A stretch of DNA of 16,816 bases from assembly GCA_900404475.1 (NCBI GenBank), contig OUQQ01000151.1, positions 1 to 16,816 of the forward strand. The letters run 5' to 3'. The translations under genes and the position numbers were made by a program. Position 1 is the stretch's first letter. Every line of letters begins with the position of its first letter. Below, one piece after another: positions 1 through 9,455 of this stretch. The notes under the pieces are model-generated. The model worked only from the letters and a program-made list of their open reading frames with translations, was not told the origin of the DNA and did not search any database. This stretch comes from Spongospora subterranea. Taxonomy: Eukaryota > Endomyxa > Phytomyxea > Plasmodiophorida > Plasmodiophoridae.

Positions 1-6
1 TAATAC
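1..6 (-). other. possible splice donor at window edge
   Basis: On the minus strand the last six bases read GTATTA directly after a codon GAG, which would suit a phase-0 donor. The frame is also open through these bases, so coding could simply continue. This cannot be decided from the window. Confidence 0.25.
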
Positions 7-3000
7 CTCGATAAAGGAGACCAATAGGGTAGACTTGCGTTCGCAGACATACGATTTTACACCCGGAAACATAAAAATACAGAGTAAACATCGGATTCGA
101 ATGTAGTCAGAGGAATCAACAGATTTGATAGCAGCAACTGTCCAATTTACCAGATCATCGACGATTGACTTTCGAAGGGGTGCGGCGATAGCAGTGCTGA
201 TAATGTTCACCGAAGACCGATAAATATTGGGGAAGTTCAAGTGCAATATATCGATTACACCATGAAGCATTGCTCGATTTCCCTCATCGGCCTTGAATAC
301 ATTGCAGAGTAGGAGTAGCCGACGATGTAGAGCGATATCGGCACCTTCGATCAGAAGTGGGCGAAGCGAACAACGACCATTATCATGTACGTCAAGTTGT
401 CGCGATAATAAGGCTTTGATACGATGGCTCCTGCTTTCATTGACGATTGGGCACGACGGTCGACATATAATATCAAGGATATCGCCAACTCTTTCGAGTA
501 CAGCAGTAAACCGAGACAGGCCAGAATAAATGTGGAGAATGCGGAGCATCACTGAACGAACAAGTGATCGTAGACTGGTTTCATCAACCATGATTGGAGA
601 AAGTATTGGCAGATGGGAATGTGGAAACATGTCAGAAGACAAGCACTGGGATTGTGTACCATCAGTAGCAATACAGTCATTTTCGATTTGAAACGCCCCA
701 AGCACCATCGAGGCACCTCGAACTACAGAATAAATGACCAATAGCGAACGAATAACGCTTTCAGATTGATCACTGTCGATAGAACTAACTCCATTCTGCA
801 GCAGATCTAAGGGTCCTTCTAACACCGTCACCGTAAGGTTAGAGGCAGCCTAAACGCAAGCAACTAAGAAACGATACATGACGATCAAGGCAAGGCGAAC
901 TAACCTGAATCTCCGATTTGCTGGGAACATGCCATGAAATTGATAAATTTTGCGTCGAACCCGATTGGATTTTCGAGATTGTAGGGTGCAGCTCGGAGGG
1001 ATATATTTCAGTGAGCGCTTTCAGTACACGTCTCGTCAGTTTGTTGCCGTATGATCTGACCGCAATGTGATCATGCTGATTACAAGTCTTGATTACGCTG
1101 GAAATGGTATTCATGTAAGGGAGCAGGCTGGAACCGGTTCGACGAACAATACATGACAGTAAATAAATTCTCCACTGCATCCAACTTATGTCAGTGTCAG
1201 CTAGAGACGCTTCCAAATCAGGAACGTAGACAGCAATCATCCACTCTGGATCAGCAAAAGCGGCGGCGGAACACATTGAACCTAAAGGCCGCCTGGCATT
1301 TTCAATAACGCGGGAGTTTACAAATTCAAGTAGGCGCCGCGAACACGACCGAAGGATAGCAGCAGGTAGAGCACAAAAGAATGAATAAGCTAGGCGAATT
1401 ATATCTTTGTTCATTTCAACATCGGTTGCGGTTTCCTTGCGGTATTCCCCGAAATGCTCAAACAAGTGCAGTAGGCGTCCCAGAAGGATGTGGCTGATGT
1501 CGTTGAGAAATCCCAGCCCCATTACAGATTTTGTCTGGAAAAAAATAGTGAACAAGTATATTGCTTCCGAGGTCTGCTCTGGAGTGCTGGGATCAATTGA
1601 ATCCGCAGCTAAGCAAAGAGCAGTTTCCAGGAACGGATCATCCATCATCGCCGCCAGCGTGGACGCGAGCACCCTTAAACAGGAGACGCGCCGGAACCTT
1701 GCAGACGTTGGAACGTCTAGCGTTCTGTTGATTAACTGATAGATACATGGAGTTACTAATGACGAATCAATGAAAGCTAGCCGGCGAAACGTCGCGCAAG
1801 CAGAGCCTATCATCCATTGAGATTTTGAATAGATTGCTAAGTTGGACATCTGAAGGAGCTGGGTAATCACGACTTCAGAAAGTACAGAATGTATGGGATT
1901 CGCCAGCAAGTCATTACTGTTTTGCCTTTTGGCGAAGTTCAACGACAGATACCCTAGAAATGAGCCTAACGCCTTCGTCCACGAACCTGGGTTGCTTGGA
2001 TGAAAAAATGTCGAAATTGTGGATACGAGTTGCTTGAACAGATAGATATTGGATGCGTTGATAGTATAGATAATGAAGCGCGCCATATACTTAGACAGCA
2101 ACTGCTGGCTGCCGCGACGACGTAGATGCCGACTCGAAATATGCCAGCGTCGCTGAGACGCCGGCTTCTTCATCGGATGGCCTGTACCATCAATGGTCAG
2201 GTTCATTGCCTGAAGAAACGCATTGTAGAGGGCGGGACAATGCGAATCCCAGTTGAAACTTTGAGAACGCGCCGATCGCGAGAACATTTCGAAGCACACG
2301 CAGGTGACGTCAATCGATTGGTCAACCCAAGACGAGATGCCGACCAATTGAGTGATTAAATCTATGCTGTTATCAGCGATATCATTCAACCTGAACGGTA
2401 AAAAAATCGACAGTAAGCCTAATACGCGAAAGAAATGCGAATCTGTGGCAGTGAAATTGCATAGAAGACGGTCTTGAAGCTCCTTAGAGACAGTAGAAGA
2501 GAAGAAACGACGGGCGTCAATAGACATACATTGGATGGCTTTGCAATGAAGAATGAATAAGACGGATCCATTGGCGTCATAAGCGTTGAGGTCACTTGAT
2601 GTAAACTCCCAAAGACGATCGAAGAGAGGAACCCAATCAATTTGTATATCAGAACGTTGCATTCTTGGCGACAATTTTAGTAGTACTGAGCATATCTCGG
2701 CGATTGTCGTAGATAGGGGAAGTTTTGACGTGAACACAATGGGGTAGAGAACGTTGAGCAGCTGGACCCGCTCTGGAATAGTAAAAGGTATGTAGGCGTC
2801 AAGCGCGCCTTTCAATAGCGATAATGTGCTTGTGATTAAGTGCACATCTGACTGAACCGTCATCGCATCTGGTAAAGTATCCAATACGAACAATACGAGC
2901 TGGCGCTTATAGGTCAACAGTGACTCCTGTATGAGGGGAGGCATATTACACAGGTCCGTCGATGGGCACTGCCGATCCATCGTCGTTTCCGCCCGATCAT

Positions 3001-3007
3001 CATGCAT
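1..3007 (-). CDS. PSME4: PSME4/PA200/Blm10-type proteasome activator, N-terminal half (3' end outside window)
   Basis: This is a large alpha-helical HEAT-like solenoid protein that caps the 20S proteasome and promotes ATP-independent degradation. Two exons are visible: 3007-905 (701 codons) and 849-1 (283 codons, open to the edge), joined in phase 0 by a 55-base intron (donor GTTAGT at 904, acceptor TTTAG ending at 850). The start is the first ATG; an in-frame TAA lies at 3035-3037. Family matches by eye against human PSME4: 'FTSKLPLS' then 'IDWVPLFDRLWE' (human PKLEIS...LPWRPLYDMVER), 'FFHPSNPGSW' (FYHPSNNGRW), 'ISWHVPS' (IQWHVPS) and 'LLVIYSVVRG' (LTIVHNCLIG). These occur in the family order. 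About 984 residues are present; animal members have about 1,840, so the C-terminal tail that docks on the 20S ring is off-window. The final in-window bases could be a splice donor (GAG|GTATTA). Family assignment is good; the exact start is less certain. Confidence 0.87.
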
Positions 3008-4005
3008 CGGCAACAATAAATCCCTGACCCCTAATTAGTTGCTTCTATATCTCCGACGACTCGTCTGCATGTAATCCCAAATGACCAATTATTATTCCAT
3101 AATCTGTTTGACAGTCCAGGTCCCAGACCATCAGATTCAGTGCCATTAACTGCGCCCCCAGCAACTCCGTGGTGAAAACTGTAACGTTGGTAGAGTCGTG
3201 TGTGAGTCGCCAGGTTGCCAACGGGATTGTCAATCCGGTGTTAGGGAAACGGTCCCGCTTCTCCCAGTACATGGGAAACACAATCGGACCTATCACCGCT
3301 CTCCTCGTTTCGAAATCTTGTTTATATCGTTAGTCAATCTTTGACAAGCGTTGGGAAACCCGCAGCTGTTTGAAATAGTGAATCAATGACACGGAGGTGG
3401 TGCCAACGGATTGTCAATTCGATTTAGGAAAGCGAGCTCACTCTTCCCAAGTATAGAAAACACAATACAAAACCAATAAATAACTGTTTCGCTTGTTTCA
3501 AATTATTCTTAATCGGAATATTTTGTCAATTTTCGGGAAATCGCCGTTGTTCGCAAAGTGCATCACACAGATTGTGCCGATTGTCAACAACGTCCATCCA
3601 GAAAGTTCACATCGGAATACCTTTTCGTTTCCCCATTATAAATCTGCATCTACTTGAGAAGTTGATGAGCTCATTCATGTCTAACGCGATTAGCCTTAGT
3701 TATCGCAAGGATAATTTTCCTATGCAATGCCTCAATGGCGTTTCCATTTTGGCCCCGTTTCCTTTCAATAGTTCCCTATAGTTGTATTTATTGTATTTAC
3801 TCGAATCGTCGTTCGTACCAAATCAAACAGTCGGCATTTCGTGTTCATCTTGTCCCTCGTTATTTTCCGTCTCAAGTCTCCTGTCTGCAAGCGAATGATG
3901 CCCATCCGGTCGCGATTGCCGGACTGAGAACTTGAAATAAGAACGTGCCCACAATATCATCTCAGATCAAATCAAGTACAACGCGTCAATATCTATATCA
4001 AGTGA
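3008..4005. promoter_or_regulatory. divergent intergenic region between PSME4 and TSNAXIP1
   Basis: About 1 kb lies between two divergently transcribed genes and must hold both promoters and 5' leaders. No TATA box or other promoter element stands out. The only clear structure is the decayed repeat at about 3214-3573. The part from about 3620 to 4005 is AT-rich and shows no supported gene, tRNA or further repeat. Short open frames here do not look like conserved protein. Confidence 0.5.
3214..3573. repeat. two decayed ~180-bp tandem repeat copies, with a trace of a third
   Basis: Copy A begins near 3216 (TGCCAACGGGATTGTCAAT) and copy B near 3401 (TGCCAACGGATTGTCAAT), a period of about 185. 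A start-like fragment (TGCCGATTGTCAA) recurs near 3575, about 174 bases on. Between A and B further blocks match in the same order: GGAAACACAATC against GAAAACACAATA, CGTTTCGAAAT against TTGTTTCAAAT, and GTTGGGAAACCCG against TTTCGGGAAATCG. By eye identity is roughly two thirds, with small gaps. It has no terminal repeats or coding capacity that I can recognise. It may be an old local duplication or a fragment of a dispersed element. Confidence 0.6.
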
Positions 4006-6555
4006 ATGGGCGACGATATTGCCAACCATGTTCGCATCCCACGACTTAACACAGCTGATGCCCATCGCGAACGAATGCTAGCGTCACGAAGCCCAAGCGT
4101 CAATAGCTCATTGTCTTTGTAATTCCATTCTATTTATCGTGTCAGGTTCATTGCTGATTTGGCTGACGCCACAATAGTCATCTCCCTTTCGTCAATCCTC
4201 GATCGTCGACGTATCTCTCGACCGCTCGTCCAGGATATATCCGGAGGATTCGACCAAAGCCAGGTCCAATTGCTGGGTAATGTTTGACTGAGGACTGGTT
4301 ACCAATTTACCTAATCGATGGCAATAAGCGATCAACCTTTCGGAATATGTGCCGCTAGGCCAGGTGTCAAGCCGTTATTGCTGCAAAAAATGGAATCAAT
4401 TTTGGAGAATGAGTTGCTATCCGAAGAAAATCAGCCCAGGGAGAAGCGAGTTCGCATTATCAGCGAGGTGTTTGATCTGTTCCTAAACGGGTTCGGCATA
4501 TATAAAAATGTGCTCAGCAGAATCAAGAGCGAATACGAACTGGTTTTTCAGGAATGCATTCAGCATATGCGATGCATTCCTGCACTGAAATCTCGTCTAT
4601 CCACAATCAAAGAAGAAGCGGAGACTAAAATGTCATCGATCAAGTTGATCCATCAACAGGAGAAAGCACGTTTTTTATATATGACGAACCTGTTCTTTCA
4701 ATAATCGGTGATATTGTGTTAGGCCAGTTTGGTGCAATCGTTGAATGGGCACGTCAAAGCTCGAGAATGCGATTCGGCCACCATCTCAGGATTGCGCGCC
4801 GAAACGGAGTCATTGAATGATACGGTTCGTGATCTGCAGCTCCAAGTCCAGGATTATGTGAAATCAAAACATACGCTATCCAATGCGTTGAAGCGGTACA
4901 AGTCGATGTTCGTTTCGGCCAGCTCAGAGGTACTAGAACAACGCCGACGGGGAACTACCTTGTAATTTCAGTGTTTCAGCGACAAAATATGTCTCAGTTG
5001 ATCGATGATGCAAATCACGCGGCGTCTGAGTCCAGAGTTAGTTGCCATCTTTCGGTTTGAGCATCAACTTTCAGCTGAATTTGGCAACGTTGTAGCGAGC
5101 CAATGAAGCCACAATATCTCAACTAGCCCAGGTGGAAATCCAACGGGACGATTTGCGAAGGCAAATCAATACCCTTCTAGCGAGCCCTAACACAAATTCA
5201 TGTGCTACGAACGCAGAAATTCAACTCAAACTGATGGAAACCGAGTTCTCAAAACTGCTTGATTTGTATGGCAAAGCGACTAGGGATAGAGCCCAGATAA
5301 GTCTACAGGTTTGGCCGGACTGAACAAAACTACAGATTCCAGTTTTGACACTCGTTTCGCTTTTCCAGTCGACAATAAATAATATCAGCCCCTCATCGAC
5401 ATCGCCAGCATGTACGAAAACAGCTCGCATCCCGATGATTGTTGTCGAGTAACCGTGTTTTAGGCGGTGAAGTATCGATAGAAGAGGCTCGACTGTTTCT
5501 CAAATATATCACTCTCGATTGCGACAAGACTGGCTCCGACATGCCACTGGATGATTTGATCAGATCGAAATTACATGCCCGTTTCTCAACTGATATGGAA
5601 GCCAATCAGTGGATCAATGGGTTGTACGCCTGTATTCGTCGCCATCAAAGGTTCCGAATATTCCACGAAATTATAGAACATCGGTTTCCGATTCGGGTTT
5701 ATCTTGACTTTTGTCAAGACGCCTTCTACGTGATTCAGGCTCTGCATAAAATTTCCTCTGATGTCGATGGATCCGCGTCTTTATCATTCAAAGGCACGTT
5801 GCACAATATATCGTTATGTCACGATTGAACTTTGATTGATATTCTTCGCCTCGTTGCAGACCTCAGTGATTTTATTGACGAGTATTTCGGAACTAAACTG
5901 GCTGAGGCTCAGCGAATCATCTTGAAATATTCGATGAGCTGTGACACCTATCCGGATGGACGCTTGAATGTGGAGAATGATTCAGATGTCGACCCCTTTC
6001 AATTGTACCCACATTTTATCGAGTGTCTAGCACACATATATATCGAGAATATATATATCTTCACACACGAAATTCTATCAAGGGTCAGATACGCTCAGCC
6101 GTTTCCCTATTTCGCTGATATCAAATCATTTGACATAGCTGAAGCTTGAAGCGCAAATTACTGCTCCAGTTGTTATGAATTCAATATTGTCAATCGATCC
6201 CCAAACAGTAAGGATTTGGTGTTTGTGAAGATAACCCACCATTGATACAAAATGCTTAGACGCACGAGTCGATATTGGACAAGACGCGATTACTAATGGG
6301 AATTGGAACTGACGATGAAATCGCGGCAGACTTGGTTAGTAATTTACCATCACCCTGGACACCCAAATCTAACTTGGCCGATATGGCTATGTCTAGATCA
6401 TTTCATATGGAGACCTTGTCAAGAGAGCGGGAGCATTATTGCTGAAACCCTGTGGACCAATGAGCCTGGGAGAAGGAAAACGCACCAGCGATTGTAAGAA
6501 AAATTACAGTATGTGGTGCCGAACAATCATCCCATCAGCTCATAATCCTGCATAA
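4006..6555 (+). CDS. TSNAXIP1: TSNAXIP1 homologue (translin-associated factor X-interacting protein 1 family), 12 exons
   Basis: Exon map: 4006-4118, 4178-4276, 4359-4665, 4723-4929, 4980-5036, 5096-5308, 5369-5411, 5464-5797, 5867-6083, 6139-6207, 6260-6334, 6397-6555. All phases join and give 630 residues; human TSNAXIP1 has about 658. An in-frame TGA (4003-4005) abuts the start ATG. Order: variable basic N-terminus (1-70), family N-terminal domain (about 71-173; 'LFLNGFGIYKNVLSRIKSEY' against human FFIEDFKTYKPLLSSIKNAY), coiled coil (about 174-335), then a helical C-terminal region (347-630) with 'FHEIIEHRFP' (human FFNFLEHRFG) and 'SILSIDPQT' (GLMTIDPSL). The family is tied to ciliated or flagellated cells; its molecular role is poorly defined. 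The 3/4 junction is the least sure and may use a GC-AG intron. It is convergent with LRRC49. Confidence 0.85.
4666..4722 (+). other. candidate GC-AG intron of TSNAXIP1 (intron 3)
   Basis: The frame is the same on both sides but is blocked by TAA and TAG. No in-frame GT donor fits the TTAG acceptor at 4722. A GC donor (AAA|GCACGT) gives a 57-base phase-0 intron, and the spliced coiled coil then aligns with the human protein to within one or two residues. A GT alternative (CT|GTTCTT at about 4692 to CAG at 4727, about 37 bases) is also in frame but adds several residues. Confidence 0.45.
6035..6060. repeat. AT dinucleotide hairpin inside TSNAXIP1 exon 9
   Basis: Two ATATATAT runs flank CGAGA, forming an inverted repeat with a stem of about seven base pairs and a five-base loop. 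In frame it codes for HIYIENIYIF within the predicted exon, so the repeat is translated. It falls in a poorly conserved part of the protein. Confidence 0.6.
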
Positions 6556-6600
6556 TATATAATTTAATTGCATAGTAAATGTTGTTGTGGTCAGAGGGTG
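6556..6600. terminator. shared 3' intergenic strip, TSNAXIP1 and LRRC49
   Basis: Only 45 bp separate the two convergent stop codons. The strip is AT-rich (AATATATAATTTAATTG), suitable for cleavage and polyadenylation on either strand, but no canonical AATAAA is present. The 3' ends of the two transcripts probably overlap. Confidence 0.45.
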
Positions 6601-8612
6601 CTAATGTCTGGGTATTGACCTTTTAATCAAAGTTTCGACCATTGAAGGCCACAAAGTATCCATCAAATTTATAGCCTGACAACGCCTTTTTGTTGTCTCA
6701 ATGACTGCACCAAATGGACAACGTGGCCTTCTGGCTAACGGTTGCCCGATGCCCAAAACGTCGAGGCACAGCGGAGACCGACGAAGCCCTCCGTACATAT
6801 TCCTGGGCATAATCATAGTCGGCTGGCAGAATCCTCTTGTTTTTCTGATACTCTCTGTTTTCCATAATTGCTTTAGCGGTTCAAATAACAACAAAGCTTT
6901 CGATCTTTCATCGGCGTCTACAGCAACAGAATTGATATGTTGCAAAGAAGGTACCCGAAAAATCAGATACATTCTGTAATCAGGAAGCGAATCATTGAGT
7001 GGGTTGGATAGAATCTCCATTTCACAAAGACCATAAAAGACCGAAAGTGTGTCAATCTAACAAGGAAAGCATCAGCATCAATTGGAAAATCTCAATTGGT
7101 TGAACTAACCTGATAATATGTATGGATATCATTTTCTTGAAAGGAAAACCGCTTCAGCTGTGGGATAGAATCGCGAATCGGCATAAAATACGAGGCAATT
7201 TCATTGAAATCGATGTAGTGGAAAGAAACGGACAAAAGCCCAAGGTATCGCCCTGAAACCAAAACATCCAAACACGGTCCATAGAGATAAAGTTCAGTTT
7301 TCTTGTTCAAAAACTCGTGGTATGTGGGCAAAATACAAGTTTGCGAATCTTGCCGCGATCGATTTGTCCAACCCATTATTACCGATTGAATCGCATCTAG
7401 GCGTCCTGATGGGGCCGAAGCTACAGCTGCTTGTCTGGAAACGCTCATAGCTGGTACGTTCTCCGAGACAGGCAGAGATAGCATAGCATCTGACTGAATA
7501 AGCTCGATGCGGCATTGCGAATGTTGAGATGATCGCAAAAGTCGTGTCGTCATGACGGCTTTTCTTTCATCCTGCCCAATGCGTCTACCATCGAGAACTT
7601 TTAGGAGCAGCAGCTGGTTCAACGTCATCTGCCGGTAATTCAACTCGTCTGCTACAGGATTGCCGTCCAAAGAAAGCTCTGAAAGGGCCGAAACACCAAT
7701 TAGGGGCTCGACTGACGAGAACGAGGCAATTTTGTTGTGAGAGAGAAATATTCTCGAAAGCGATGGTAAAGATAGAAGATCACTATCAAGTGATTGTATC
7801 TGATTCTTCCTGAGATTGAGCTCCGTCAACGATGATAAACGCGATACATTAACAACATGTTTGATTGCATTTCCCGCCAAATTCAGACTATAGGCAAAGA
7901 GATTTTAACGAGAAGCAGACAATAATAACTGATTGGATACGACTTACACACGCAGATCGCGCAAAGAATCCAAACCAGAAATGTCCTCAATCTCGTTCGA
8001 GTGTAAATCAAGCACATCTAATTTGTGAAGTGTGGATAGATTTTCGATTTTTTTTATCATGTTTTTCCCTAGCATTAGCACACGAAGCGTGGTTAAACAT
8101 TCCAGTCCGGAAATATGGCTGATCTGGTTGTTGTAGAGATCGAGAAAAATTAGATTCGGTAGCGTGTACAGGTTTGTAATTTGTGTGATAGAATTGTTTT
8201 CCATATTCAGCAAACGAAGACGGCCCTCGTCTTGTAATATGGGGCACATTGAAAGGCCACGCTTATTTAGGTTAAGCCTTTCAGGATTAGTTTCCCTGGC
8301 AGCAGAATATCTGAAGACAATTGGGCAGCCGGGACGCTGTGGATCTACGCTAACCACAATTCCATCATTGGGAACGATATTTACATTAACACCTTCCTCT
8401 CTAGGTGGCTTCGCATAAGGTGGGTTAGCTGATCCAGGCCGCTTTGTCCAGGCTAGTCGCGATTTGCCAGACACAACACGAGAAGGAGGTAGCGAAGGTG
8501 GAGGAGTTGGATTTGCTGTTCTAAGCGACGACACAATAAGCCAATCGTTGCCAAGGACTGAGATGTCGCGGCCCTTTCTCGAGCTTTTTACGTGAGCATA
8601 TCGGGAAGACAT
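6601..8612 (-). CDS. LRRC49: LRRC49 homologue, leucine-rich-repeat subunit of the tubulin polyglutamylase complex
   Basis: In animals LRRC49 is a non-catalytic subunit of the TTLL1 tubulin polyglutamylase complex, which adds glutamate chains to tubulin at centrioles and axonemes. Exons: 8612-7948, 7887-7110 and 7056-6601, with introns of 60 and 53 bases (donors GTAAGT and GTTAGT) and joins in phase. This gives 632 residues; human has about 686. The start is the first ATG after an in-frame TAA at 8637-8639. Residues 1-100 are Pro/Ser/Arg-rich. About 132-325 are SDS22-type LRRs, with runs such as 'LIFLDLYNNQISHISGL' (human LISLDLYDNQIEEISGL) and 'LGKNMIKKIENL' (LGKNRIKKISNL). 'LYGPCLDVL' (LYGSGALESL) and 'FHYIDFNEIASYF' (FTFIEFDEIVQVL) then mark the LRRC49-specific part, and the C-terminus has 'LWPSMVETLIK' (LWPQMFIELVR). 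The post-LRR matches separate it from generic SDS22 proteins. Confidence 0.9.
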
Positions 8613-9455
8613 CACCTGATCCCAGAAGGTATTCAATTAGCGACTAAACTGGCTCAGCCCAGATTGCGATTCCATGAAACAAGTCGCGTCAGTGCACGGG
8701 ATGGTGGGAGGACGATAATCGATTCGAGGTCGATTCGTTGTACAGAGAACAGGATTATGCCCAGTACGAGAGAAGGAGAGCAAACGAGCACAGAGCCATA
8801 GAGTGGTGTGGGCAGACGACAATAGCAATGGAGTGGAGGGACCCTTGGGAATGCAGGGAAGAGCCGTAAGACAAGTGAGACGAGTTGAATAAGGAGATCA
8901 CCTGTTGCGATGTTACATACTCTACACCGATCACTGCGCGTCCTCAACGTGTCGACCGTGATGTGTCTCAACCCAGGATGATTCAACAACCGTGTTTGGC
9001 AGAGAAGCTGCAGCGGCATCGCGGCGCTGCACGATTTACCCTTGATGGCTGTGTGCGAAAATTGTGTTCAGATGTTGGTTTGGCATTGCTCTGTCTTTGC
9101 ATTGGAACTACAACAAATCACAGTACAAAACAGCAAAACAAAATTCAACGACAATAAAAATGAGTGCCTGAAAATGTCATGATGCACAATGCGAAGATTC
9201 CGTCGGCAAGCAAAAAACAGTGGTGGGAAATGGAATGCCAGTCCCGGCTGGTTGTCTGCAATGTCCCGAGACACGAGGCGAGTCACGACCCTATGCCTCT
9301 GTCACCATGTGTACATGCCTTATACCGCTACAGCCACATTGCTATCCGCTTTGTATTATTATCCTCTTTCGCCGATCAATCATGCATAACTGTCTCTGAA
9401 TGTTTCGAAGCGCCCGAATTATCCATAATTCACAGTCAGATTTTGCTTGAGGGCG
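8613..9455. promoter_or_regulatory. divergent promoter region between LRRC49 and NCKAP1
   Basis: 843 bp lie between two divergent start codons. The segment at about 8750-8885 is purine-rich on the plus strand and about 9100-9165 is A-rich. I see no TATA box, tRNA, repeat or conserved coding sequence. Short open frames (for example 9164-9472 plus, 8654-9019 minus) lack protein-like character. A small upstream non-coding or N-terminal exon of NCKAP1 ending at a TTCACAG acceptor near 9434 cannot be excluded. Confidence 0.45.

Noticed and set aside
3045..3296. 83-residue open frame on the minus strand upstream of PSME4
   Set aside because: It begins with GTG, has no recognisable family and overlaps repeat copy A. 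The other repeat copy does not keep it as a convincing coding frame.
4318..4704. ATG at 4318 as the start of TSNAXIP1
   Set aside because: It falls inside predicted intron 2 (4277-4358). Upstream exons 4006-4118 and 4178-4276 join in phase to the conserved domain and have clear splice signals.
8654..9019. 121-residue minus-strand frame upstream of LRRC49
   Set aside because: An in-frame TAA separates the LRRC49 frame from sequence upstream, and this frame shows no domain or plausible splice into exon 1.
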